64,000 nucleotides of DNA from Papaver somniferum. Taxonomy: Eukaryota > Streptophyta > Magnoliopsida > Ranunculales > Papaveraceae. The first letter of the stretch is position 1. Every line of letters starts with the position of its first letter. Location of the stretch: assembly GCF_003573695.1 (NCBI RefSeq), contig NC_039362.1, positions 3,694,929-3,758,928 on the forward strand, given 5' to 3'. Both the position numbers and the translations under genes were made by a program. Below the pieces are notes generated by a model. The model was not told the DNA's origin. It searched no databases and saw only the letters and a list, made by a program, of their open reading frames with translations. This document shows, piece after piece, positions 34,834 to 45,848 of this stretch.

Positions 34834-35583
34834 TTAGTTCAGCTTCATCTCAACATTTTGATCTTTCCGATCTTGGGAGTTTTTCGGACATTGAGTCGGA
34901 ACCTTTCTACCAGCTTTATAGGCAAGATTGTCTTTTTGTTTAGAAGAATACTCTTGATCAAATATCTTTAGTTTTCCGACAAGGGAACTTCTCGATAGGG
35001 AGGAAAGATCATTAGCTTCTATGATTGCATGCTTCTTAGAATCGTATCTAGATGGCAATGATCTGAGAATTTTGCATACTATATCTTTTCCAGAAATAGT
35101 CTTTCCAAGATAGAAAGAAGCATTTACCATCTCAGAGAGTTTGATATAAAATTCTTCAAAAGTGTCGTTGTCATCCATTCGAAGGTTTTCCCAATCGGAC
35201 ATAAGAGTTTGAAGTCTAGCTTCTTTCTCTGATGTATTCCCTTCTAATACGATCTGAAGAATATCCCAAGCTTCTTTCGAAGTTTCGCATGTTGGTACAT
35301 GATGTTGTAGATCACGACTTACAACATGTACAATAGCATTCAAACCATCCGAATTCTGCTTAGCAAAAGCCTTTTCTTCGTTTGAAAAATCCACTAAGCG
35401 TTTAAACTTAGTTTTCGAATTTTCTAATTTTGGGCAATTATAACCATCGACGACTAATATCCATGTATTAAAGTCTCGTAATTGAAGAAAATATCTCATA
35501 GTATATTTCCACCATAGATAGTTTGTTCCTTCAAATCTTGGCGGTACGTTAATTGAATTCGATTCATGAGAACTCAAGTTCAT
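34834..35583 (-). CDS. copia gag core of B2 (retrotran_gag/UBN2 type)
   Basis: Start Met at 35583, 50 bases after the PBS; about 250 residues. Family features in order: INVPPRFEGTNYLWWKYTMR, FLQLRDFNTWILVVDGY, AKQNSDGLNAI, KEAWDILQIVLEGNTSEKEA, WENLRMDDNDTFEEF and VCKILRSLPSRYDSKKHAI. It forms the particle that packages element RNA. The frame stops at 34834 before the zinc knuckles, so the protein is truncated relative to a full gag. Confidence 0.8.
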   Translation of the reverse strand: MNLSSHESNSINVPPRFEGTNYLWWKYTMRYFLQLRDFNTWILVVDGYNCPKLENSKTKFKRLVDFSNEEKAFAKQNSDGLNAIVHVVSRDLQHHVPTCETSKEAWDILQIVLEGNTSEKEARLQTLMSDWENLRMDDNDTFEEFYIKLSEMVNASFYLGKTISGKDIVCKILRSLPSRYDSKKHAIIEANDLSSLSRSSLVGKLKIFDQEYSSKQKDNLAYKAGRKVPTQCPKNSQDRKDQNVEMKLN

Positions 35584-35636
35584 TTCTGATAGGATGGATC
35601 GCACCAAACACAGATTGTTAGATCCTTTCTTGTTTG

Positions 35637-35653
35637 CCTGCTCTGATACCAAT
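35637..35653 (-). other. Primer binding site of B2
   Basis: The minus strand reads ATTGGTATCAGAGCAGG next to the LTR end, i.e. tRNA-iMet type. Confidence 0.85.
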
Positions 35654-35930
35654 TGAAAAGACGAGGGTACCCAAATATACCTCAATCTAAAACTTTTCCA
35701 CCTATAAGTCCTTTCTTCGAAAGTGATTGTATATGGACTGAGTAGAGACAATACAACTAATCGGTTCAAACTTCGTGTGATCGTCTATGGATACGAGATC
35801 GAGACAATACGACAACAATATAACTTGTGTGATTGACTATGAATACAAGATCGAGACAATACAACAACGAAGTATGCTTACTTAATAATAGGTTCAGACT
35901 TAACCAAACACTATAGGATTTCTATCAAGT
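35654..35930 (-). mobile_element. B2 5' LTR, first piece
   Basis: TGAAAAGACGAGGG start, 277 bp, then interrupted by B3. The last five bases CAAGT are the left target duplication of B3. The piece contains a local duplication of the GTCTATGGATACGAGATCGAGACAATAC block. Confidence 0.85.
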
Positions 35931-37976
35931 TGAAAAGGCGAGGGTACCCAAATATACCTCAAGCTATTACTTTTCCTTCCTATAAGTCCTTTCCCCGAAA
36001 GTGATTGTCTATGGACTGAGTCGAGACAATACAACAAATCGGTTCACACTTTGTGTGATCGTCTATGGATACGAGATCGAGACAATACAACAACAAAGTG
36101 TGTTTACTTGATACAAAGGTTCAGACTTAACCAAACACAATAGGATTCACGTATCAAGTAAATAGGAATTAACGTTTGTGCAATTTACTTTAATTATAAT
36201 AAAACAATTATAATTCGGAAATACAAAGTAAATGACACAACAAGATTTTGTTAACGAGGAAACAACAAATGCAGAAAAACCCCGAGACTTAGTCCAGAAT
36301 TGAATACTCTCAGGATTAAGCCGCTATACAAAATAATACCAACTTCGTATAGTTGAGACCAAGCAACTAAACCTATAGTTCACCTAGTTCCATCTGAGGC
36401 GGCTTCACCAGTAACAAAGACAAAAGAGGAAGTCTATTGTTACGCGGGATTGGTTTGCTAGAAATGCAAATTCAAAGTATTTATAGACAAGAAAGTTTGG
36501 ACACCAAGGAATTTCCAAAACCGAAAATATTCTCAAGATATTTTTCATTATTCACCAAATTCGATTTTCATAATTCCTGTGAATGCACTGTCCAAAAACA
36601 CGATCAAAATCTCCTTGGAAAATCTTTAGCTAGTAAATGCACATTACTAATTCTTATTTTCCATATATAATTAAAAACCCTTAATTAAAAAGATTCTTAA
36701 CTTATTTAAATTCGATCTTGGTATTTACTTCCTTCTTAACCTTTGAGGAATATCTTTGAACAATATAGAATAAGCATTAATGCACCGTGTTCAAAGTGTG
36801 TCGACATCTTACTCTTGCAAGTAATTTTTCATACTTGATCACTTGAAACCGATTTACCACACTTCCAAACAAATTTAGAATTGGTTCATCTGACTTTCAA
36901 GAACTATGTGATTGATCAAGTAACACTCAATCACAAACCATGGGTTTAACGGTTCTACCAAAACAAGTTTCGGTTCTACCTCCATGTGAGTATTGTGCAT
37001 AGTCACACTAGCTTATCATAATTTGGCTGACTAGGTACTAGGATCGGTTCCCCACATATATTTGGTATCTAACTTGTATGCACTGCACATGTCCATAGGA
37101 TCGGTTCCCCCTTCCCAAAAACGTGTTGCACATGTTCATAGGATCGGTTCCCCTTTCTTCCATAAACCTTGCTGCACCTCATACAAGGATCGGTTCCCCT
37201 TGTGATGCACTGCACCTCTTACTAGGATCAGTTTCCCTTCTCCTAATAATTAGTCAGACACTCACAAACCCGATCATACCCCAGGTGATTACTTAAGATC
37301 GGTTTTACTAATAAAAGTCATACCAATACATAAGTCAGGCCTTATGTGAATAGTTTTACCAAGAACACAAAAAAGTCATGAGAGGTTATACTAATCACAC
37401 ATATTGGTCGTTCATAAGATATGCAATGAAGAACAGTCCCAATAACGCCTGGCGATTTCCTTTTCGGTTCACAACACATATCATGAACTTACTTCCTTAG
37501 AACACATGTAAACATTGTTCCCTAGGATGAAATCCTCACCTCATACCCATACATAATCACAATAGCATTCATACGATTATGTCGATGTCTTATATATAAA
37601 GTTTAATGGTTAAGCAAGAAACTTCATTTTGTATTCCTTAATACTATGTCTATCTAGAGTGTTCATGCTTTGCAGTTTTATGTTTTCAATATGCACGACT
37701 TGAAAGATACGTTATCGAATGAAACAGTTCAAGTCAAATATCACTAACCTCAAGTGGAAGGATGATGTTGTGGTTGTAGCTCCGTTCTTCTTCACTTCTT
37801 CAAGTCTTCGCAATACTTGTAATGTCTGACCTTAATACTTTCAAGCTAACATATACGAAGTTGACTCTAGTACATTTAATTCAAGCGACTCTTAAATGAG
37901 TTTTGGTTCACTAAAATATGACAACCAAACTTGACATAACAACGCTTGGTGGGTTCAACCGAGCAATGCTCTAACA
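35931..37976 (-). mobile_element. 3' LTR of B3, with internal deletion
   Basis: 2,046 bp against 2,824 bp in the 5' LTR. About 775 bp (counterpart 42295-43069) is missing at roughly 36396. TATA at 36478-36485 (minus); U3 motif array at 37036-37240. Confidence 0.9.
37036..37240. repeat. U3 array of GGATCGGTTCCCC motifs, B3 3' LTR
   Basis: Five copies of (T/A)AGGATCGGTTCCCC-like motifs about 42-58 bases apart, with GCACATGTTCATA spacers. Confidence 0.8.
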
Positions 37977-37992
37977 ATCTCCCCATTTGTCA
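37977..37992 (-). other. Polypurine tract of B3
   Basis: The minus strand reads TGACAAATGGGGAGAT immediately before the LTR start TGTTAGAGC. Confidence 0.8.
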
Positions 37993-39740
37993 ATTTCAGT
38001 GATAAAACTCTTACAATCATATGGATAAACAAATTACAAGAATTCATTACACATAAACTTGATTCTTGAATCCAACATCACAAAACCTGCATTCATTCAA
38101 TCCTTAAAATGCAGCAGCTGCACTCTAATAACAAAGCTCATACTCCCCCTAAAGGTGAGATAGGTAAATTTTCAATCCGCTCGTCTTTGTTATCCCAATC
38201 ATCTGATATATTACTCCCCCTTAGTCTGTGCATTTCCTCATTCGTTAGATAAACGTTCAAGCACCATTGTCCTCTTCCCTAGTGACACCAATCAACCATA
38301 AAATTGATACCATCATCACCTGTTTACTCCATATATTTCTCCCCCTTCTTATCACAAAAATGACAAAGAAACGAAAAAAATAAAGGAAAACACGAAAAGG
38401 ATCTTACAAATCTCAAATAGACTTGCAACCTGTTGAGTCAAGCACAAGGGTTTTACATACCATTTTTGATAACCAATATCAAAACCGAAACTACAAGTAA
38501 TTACGTTTTGATATGTTATCATGGAAATAATTGCCCGAAGCAATTTTCCCAACTAGTTTAGGAAACCAAAAATCAACTAAGCAACTTAGTTCCTTTGCTA
38601 AAATTATTGTATAAATACAACCGCTTCATTCGATAAGACCAAAACAAAGATAAACTCCATTTTTATCATCAGGTTCTAATTATCGATATAACTTAGACCT
38701 TTAGATTTTAAACAAGCCAAATACTAGGTTAGTTAACTAGCATTTCCTTGTTTTCGGCATTCGGCTAGACTTGAGTAACCGAAACCTCCACTTTGATAAG
38801 TCTAACTAAGATCAGAATTAACTTAGCTTAGCTAATCCGGAATCGAATTGGACTAAACAACTCATCCCGTAAATATATTCATTCGTTAAGCCATAAATAA
38901 ATCATACAAACCAATAAATCAACTTGCACAATTATTCATCTCAACCAGAAAGCAATTGAAACAACAAATATATCAAAGTTTCACTATTGCACCGAAATTT
39001 TGTAAGCCTAAACAATTGATACTACACAATAAAGAAAAATAACAACAGTTGTTTTACTTAATCGGAAGCAATTGAATTAACATAGACATTAAAGCACCGC
39101 AATTGCACCAAATTTTGTAAGCCTAAACTATTGATATCACACAACAAAGCAAGACAACAAAAGTTTTACTTAACCGGAAACAATTGAATCACACAAACAT
39201 CCACACATACATAATGGAATAAACACATCAATTGTACCGACAATTTCTTTGAACCAAAAGCAATATATATATCAAATAAAAATATGCTTTTCTTAAAAGA
39301 GGAAAATAATTAACTAACAAGATTGTTACCTCAATTTCGCATCCAACTTCTCCAAATATGATTGCATCGTTTTCTTCTTCCGGGAGAATTGATATCGAAA
39401 TACCATTATGTTGTCATCCTTATGCAAAAACAAAAGAATAAAAACAACCAACCTTTACCAGAGAAAGGTTGAAAATCGGTTTTAAAAATTGCAAGCAAAT
39501 GTTGAAAACTGTCGAAACACATATGCTTTTATGTTAAACCAAAACCGATTCAACATATTGTGACTTTTTCACATATTGTTTCTACAGGAACCCCTCATGA
39601 TCCTTTGATAAAGCCTACCAACATGGGATGGAACTTAATCCTGCTAAATCAAAAAGTCACCCAAACCATATTCGCAACATATTATGAGATCGAATATCAA
39701 GGTAATAAAACCGAAATCAAACATCCCATAATCATACATA
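37993..39740. other. 3' non-coding part of B3 internal region
   Basis: AT-rich, with CTCCCCCTTA words but no coding signal. Pol would be expected here in an autonomous element, and nothing like it is seen. Confidence 0.5.
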
Positions 39741-39924
39741 GCAAATAAAATAAAGCATTAAAGTACCGGCTATGTGAATCAAAACTATCACAAGAAAAAT
39801 TATAAATCAAATAATTTTATTCATCAAAAAAAGATAGTTTTATTCAATAGACTTATACAATCAATGAAAGAGATCAAAAATTGATGTCTATTTTTCTAGA
39901 TTAAGTATTACAGCATATAACTTA

Positions 39925-40203
39925 ATCTCTAGTGGTGCTCTTATTGTTCACTGATGTTTCTTCAGTGTTCAAACTGTTAAAGCGTGTCTCAAAAGACTTG
40001 TCTGCAACCACTTCTTGTTTCTCTAGCTCTTCAACAAGAACTTTGAGTTCGTCTAGAGTTTATTTTGTTCCTTCAAGTTGAAGTTTGAAACCTCCTAGTT
40101 CATTTTTCATCTCTAGAATTTCATCTTTTAGATCACCCCAATCTTGAACCAAGATAACGAGGTTCTGTATAAGTTCTTCAAACTCATTCATGACATTACT
40201 CAT
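39925..40203 (-). pseudogene. Coiled-coil ORF remnant of B3, position of the accessory ORF
   Basis: From Met at 40203 the frame encodes MSNVMNEFEELIQNL and a heptad-like helix (DWGDLKDEILEMKNELGGFK). It meets TAA near 40060 and stays coiled after it. It is followed by the same non-coding block as the accessory ORF of B2 (GATGTCTATTTTT...), so it is probably the homologous ORF, degraded. Confidence 0.4.
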
Positions 40204-40704
40204 ATCATCTGTGGAAAAACATTTGGTAAGCTCCGAATCATCAATAGCAAAAAGACATGATTCTTCTTGAGATTTAACAAAATTAGAATCAGGTTCGATT
40301 CTCGAGATAACCTTCCTGATTCTTCGATATGGTACAAAACCTTGACAGTTTTTTACTATTCATGCTTCCCTTTTATCACTCCTTGTAACACTGTGAGTTA
40401 TAGGAGACATCCTACAAGGAGATACAATAAGCCTAAGAGAAGAATAGGTTTTTCGAAAATATATAGTCAAGATATTCGAACTTCTCCTTTTACTGAAGGG
40501 AAGAATCAAGAGATATTTCTTAAAATATCTTTTATTACCGAAAATGGGAACTACCATTAACATGTGCCCTTGTTCTTCATGTGATTTCTCATCCAGATTA
40601 GGACACGGATTGGGATGAGAGTGCACAATCTTGATACAACTAAGTTGCATCAGAATAAGCTTTTTCAAGCTTATATTGAATATCAGAACCATAGTTCATT
40701 TTTT

Positions 40705-41752
40705 TTAGGGAATTTCTGCCCAATATATTCTCCCAAGACGATGATCTTTTCTAACTTCAGAGATATGATCATGTGGAGAAATTGTACCGATGTGAGAATT
40801 CTCAGAGATTGATTGATCTCTCTTAATTCTTTCAATGATATTTTCATAATATTTTCTCATTCTAAGGACTTCCTTATGATTCACATCAATGTGATTATCT
40901 GAAACAATTATTGGAACTTCCTCATTGTTTCTTTTGGCAGAGATTCTCTCTTTCCCTTCCTTCTGGAATCGTTCTTCACCAAAACAAGCTATTGTCAACT
41001 CTTTCCCTTCCTCATTGTTTTGATATGGATGAGGAGGAATCTTCTTCCAGAAGCTATTGTCAACTCTTTCCTCTAATTTTGAGTTGATCTTATAGGGTTG
41101 TGGCATAATATGTCTTTCTACTGAGGAATGATCTTTCAGTTTTTTAAGACAAGAAACTTCCTTCAAAATTTTTACCACTGTATGTTGAAGAAGTATAAGT
41201 TTCATGTCAAGTGACTGAAAAGTGTATTCCTTAAGATCATTATCATGGAATCGGTTCAAAGTTTCCTTTGGACAAGATTTAATTTGATCATCAGTAGATA
41301 TAGAAGCTTGTTTCTCATCCTCTTCTGACTTGATGTAGCTCGGTAAACTACCATCATCTTGATCTGTTTCATATGTGACTAACACAACAACATCATTTGT
41401 CAGAGTCATTGGACTTGTCTCTTTATCAAGAAAATTAACAAGAGCTTCTAATTTAACAGTGAGATTCATATTCAGTGAGACTCATATTCTCTTCAGCCAG
41501 ACTATCCAGTTGACTGTCTTTATTTATGATCTCCTGTTTAAGAAGATTTGACTCTGTCTTTGAAATCATCAATTTAGAAGACAGAGATTTTATAGGCTTT
41601 AGGAGTTTTACCAACTCTTTATCAACATCTTCTTTTTCATCAGAAAAAGACACAAATGTTTTCGCAACTCCTCGATCATGAGTCAACGAAGTAGTAACAT
41701 CTCCAAACTTTGAGTAGTCATACTCTTGCTTAACGTTAACTGAATCGGACAT
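40705..41752 (-). pseudogene. gag-derived acidic/coiled ORF of B3
   Basis: Starts MSDSVNVKQ at 41752. B1's ORF has DSVNVNQ in the same place. It continues with D/E-rich and coiled segments (KLLKPIKSLSSKLMISKTE), then shifts frame near 41460 into a 254-codon frame (41469-40705) with KK/EE-rich sequence. No WWK core and no complete zinc knuckle. Not a working gag. Confidence 0.6.
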
Positions 41753-41813
41753 GGATTCAATTCTTATAGGATGGATCGCACCAAACACAGATTGTTAGAT
41801 CTTTTCGTGTTTG

Positions 41814-41830
41814 CATGTTCTGATACCAAT
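41814..41830 (-). other. Primer binding site of B3
   Basis: The minus strand reads ATTGGTATCAGAACATG beside the LTR end. One position of the usual TGGTATCAGAGC is changed. Confidence 0.8.
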
Positions 41831-44654
41831 TGAAAAGGTGAGGGTACCCAAATATACTTCAAGCTATTACTTTTCCTTCCTATAAGTCATTTCCAGAAAG
41901 TGATTGTCTATGGACTGAGTCGAGACAATACAAAAAATCGGTTCACACTTTGTGTGATCGTCTATGGATACGAGATCGAGACAATACAACAACAAATTGT
42001 GTTTAATTGATACAAAAGTTCAGACTTAACCAAACGCAATAGGATTCACGTATCAAGTAAATAGGAACTAACGTTTGTGCAATTTACTTTAATTATAATA
42101 AAACAATTATAATGCGAAAATATAAAGTAAATGACACGGCAAGATTTTGTTAACGAGGAAACTGCAAATGCGAAAAACCCCGGGACCTAGTCCATAATTG
42201 AACACTCTCAGGATTAAGCCGCTATACAAAATAATACCAACTTCATATAGTTGATACCAAGCAACTAAACCTATAGTTCACCTAGTTCCGTCTGTATTCC
42301 CACGCCTCCAACCTGTAAACAAGTCAGTACTTGGACCAATTCCTTTGGTTCGTATTCCAAACAGTAAATGAACAAAAAATCTGTTTGGTATCAACTCTCT
42401 TCAACCAAGTGATATGAGTTGCGCAAAGGTTCCCTTGTTTATCTTAACATAAACTCCTTTGCCAGGTTCCAAGATCTATCTTATGTTCAATCACCCAAAG
42501 GCAATTGCTAAGATTAAGCCAATCAATACCTTTAATCCCAAGGAAATGTATTGATGCCGATCTTCCTCAACTGTTCTACCAAAATACCCAAAGGATAAAT
42601 CAATTATAGTTGGATCCTCTTTTCCCCAAACAAGTATTGTGCACACCAAAGATTGTAAACACCAAGTCAGAAATATTCTATCTCTTCTTCATCTTCAAAT
42701 CTTCTTAGATCTTCAATAAACACCTGCACACAACTACTTGAATCTCTTGTGATCAATCACACACAGAACGGAGTCTGTTATCAATGGATTATCACAAGAT
42801 CGTCTTTAGATCTAACAACTCCCTGTCGAAACCTTGAACTAGTTTGAGTGAATCTTATATCAGAAGAGAAGATTCTCAAGCATAAACAAACTAGGTGCAA
42901 TCAAAGTTCAACCACCGTTAGTCAATCAAATCAATACGAAAACTAAAGATAAACCGCAATACCTAGTTTCCCACCAACGGGTCGCGCTAGAGCTTATCAA
43001 TCCCAAAGAAGACTTTAAATTGAGCGGCCGTAAGAGATTTCACCTAATTAGATTACTCTCCTCTCCGATAGGCGGTTTCACCAGTAACAAAGACAAAAGA
43101 GGAAGTCTATTGTTACGCAAGATTAGTTTGCTAGAAATGCAAACTCAAAGTATTTATAGACAAGGAAGTTTGGACACCAAGGAATTTCCAAAACCGAAAA
43201 TATTCTCAAGATATTTTTCATTACTACACTAAATTCGATTTTCATAATTCCTGTGAATACACTGTCCAAAAATACGATCGAAATCTCATTGGAAAATCTT
43301 TAACTAGTAAATGCACATTACTAATTCTTATTTTCCATATATAATTGAAAACCCTTAATTAAAAAGATTCTTAACCTATTTAAATTCGATCTTGGGATTT
43401 ACTTCCTTCTTAACCTTTAAGGAATATCTTTGAACAATATAGAATAAGCATTAATGCACCGTGTTCAAAGTATATCTTTGAACAATATAGAATAAGCATT
43501 ACTCTTGAAAGTCCTTTTTCATACTTGCTCACTTGAAACCGATTTACCACACTTCCAAACAAGTTTAGAATTGGTTCATCTGACTTTCAAGAACTATGTG
43601 ATTGATCAAGTAACACTCAATCATAAACCATGAGTTTAACGGTTCTACCAAAACAAGTTTCGGTTCTACCTCCATGTGAGTATTGTGCATAGTCACACTA
43701 GCTTATCATAATTTGGATGACTAGGTACTAGGATCGGTTCCCCACATATATTTGGTATCTAACTTGTATGCACTGCACATGTCCATAGGATCGGTTCCCC
43801 CTTCCCAAAAACGTGTTGCACATGTTCATAGGATCGGTTCCCCTTTCTTCCATAAACCTTGATGCACCTCATACAAGGATCGGTTCCCCTTGTGATGCAC
43901 TGCACCTCTTACTAGGATCGGTTCCCCTTCTCCTAATAATTAGTCAGACACTCACAAACCCGATCATACCCCAGGTGATTACTTAAGATAGGTTTCACTA
44001 ATAAAAGTCATACCAATACATAAGTCAGGCCTCATGTGAATAGTTTTACCAAGAACACAAACAATTCATGAACGGTTATACTAATCACACATATTGGTCG
44101 TTCATAAGATATGCAATGAAGAACTGTCCCAATAACGCCTGGCGATTTCCTTTTCGGTTCGCAACACATATCATGGACTTACTTCCTTATAACACATGTA
44201 AACATTGTTCCCTAGGATGAAATCATCACTTCACCCATACATAATCACAATAGCATTCATACGATTATGTCGATGTCTTATATACAAAGTTTAATGGTTA
44301 AGCAAGTTGTATTCCTTAATACTATGTCTATCTAGAGTGTTCCTGCTTCTCAGTTTTATGTTTTCAATATGCACGACTTGAAAGATACGTTAGGGAATGA
44401 AACAGTTCAAGTCAAATATCACTAACCTCAAGTGGAAGGATGATGTTGTGGTTGTAGCTCCGTTCTTCTTCACTTCTTCAAGTCTTCGCAATACTTGTAA
44501 TGTCTCACCCTAATACTTTCAAGCTAACCTATACGAAGTTGACTCTAGTACATTTAAATCAAGCGACTCTTAAATGAGTTTTGGTTCACTAAAATATGAC
44601 AACCAAACTTGACATACCAACGCTTGGTGGGTTCAACCGAGCAATTCTCTAACA
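41831..44654 (-). mobile_element. 5' LTR of B3
   Basis: 2,824 bp from TGAAAAGGTGAGGG to CTCTAACA. TATA at 43151-43158 (minus). A local duplication at about 43437-43500 repeats ATATCTTTGAACAATATAGA where the other LTR has GTGTCGACATC. U3 motif array at 43728-43935. Confidence 0.9.
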
Positions 44655-44958
44655 CAAGTAATTAGGAATTAACGTTTGTGTATTTTACTTCTAATTATAA
44701 TAAAACAATTATATTTGTAGAAATAGAAAAAGAAAAAGACACAGCAAGAAAAACCCCAGGATCTTGTCCAAAATTGAATACTCTCTGAATTAAGCCGCTA
44801 TAAAAAATCTAAACCAAATCCGTATAGTTGAGAAAAAGCAACTAAACCTATAGTTCACCTAGTTCCCTCAGTATCCCTGCGCTTCCAACTTGTAATAAGT
44901 CAAACACTTGGAACAATTCCTTTGGTTCGTATTCCAAACAGTAAAAGAACAACAAATC
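44655..44958 (-). mobile_element. B2 5' LTR, second piece
   Basis: It continues the B2 LTR after the right CAAGT duplication: AATTAGGAATTAACGTTTGTG follows exactly where 35930 stopped. It ends ...AACAAATC, where element A begins; B3 shows the uninterrupted order AAAAAATCTGTTTGG. Confidence 0.85.
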
Positions 44959-45848
44959 TGCGGGGGTCTAACAACCACACCAAATATTTCGAATTAGCAG
45001 TTTGTATGGACAAACTCCGAGTTTCTTTCAAGAGAATCAACTAGACAGTCAGACTCAATCTAGATAGAAATGACTCAAGGATTTATTATCTCTCTTTTGT
45101 TTTTATTTAGTCAAGCTAATAGAAATCAGCGAGTCTTTAATCAAATACAAGGAATAACTTGGATGATACTAAAGACCAATATCCAAGTCTCAATCAATGT
45201 AAATCAACAACCAAAGGTTGGATATTCTAATTGATTGATCTTCAACGCACAACTTGTATTATTTAAATTATAAAGATAAATAATATAATGCGGAAAATGA
45301 AATAACAAAGACACCAGAATTTTGTTAACGAGGAAACCGCAAATGCAGAAAAACCCCAGGACCTAGTCCAGATTAAACATACTTTGTATTAAGCCGCTAC
45401 AGACTCTAGCCTACTCCAAGCTAACTTCGGGCTGGACTGTAGTTGATACCCAATCAATCTCACGCTGATCCAAGGTACAATTATTCTCCTAAGCCTCTGA
45501 TTCCAGCAGGATACTACGTACTTGATTCCCTTAGCTGATCTCACCCACAACTAAGAGTTGCTACGACCCAAAGTCGAAGACTTTAATAAACCAATCTGTA
45601 TCACACAGAAAAGTCTATGGTAATAGATAAATTCGTCTCCCACGAATATACCTACGAGTTTTGTTCCGTCTTTTGATAAATCAAGGTGAACATGAACCAA
45701 TTGATAAACCATACTTATATTCCCGAAGAGTAACTCAGTATTATCAATCACCTCACAATAATCTTAATCGACGCAGCGAAAAAAGATATTATGGAATCAT
45801 AAACGATGAGACGAAGATGTTTGTGACTACTTTTATATCTTGCCTATC
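44959..45848 (-). mobile_element. A 3' LTR, left piece
   Basis: TGCGGGGGTCTAACAACCAC..., aligned with 56855 onward and 62908 onward. It ends in CTATC (45844-45848), the target duplicated by the inserted element. Confidence 0.88.

Larger units (their letters stand above)
33112..35636 (-). mobile_element. Internal region of copia element B2 (minus)
   Basis: Reading right to left: PBS, leader, gag core, two zinc knuckles, then a separate small ORF. Its left edge (33112-33290) aligns with B3 39745-39900 (ACATACATAGCA..., GATAGTTTTATTCA). It is cut by the Helitron end, and its 3' LTR is not in the window. No protease, integrase or reverse transcriptase motif is visible. Confidence 0.75.
35931..44654 (-). 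mobile_element. Full-length copia element B3, non-autonomous
   Basis: An 8,724-bp element flanked by CAAGT (35926-35930 and 44655-44659). 3' LTR 35931-37976, polypurine tract 37977-37992, internal region, PBS 41814-41830, 5' LTR 41831-44654. It encodes only an acidic/coiled gag-derived ORF; gag core and pol are absent. Confidence 0.9.
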
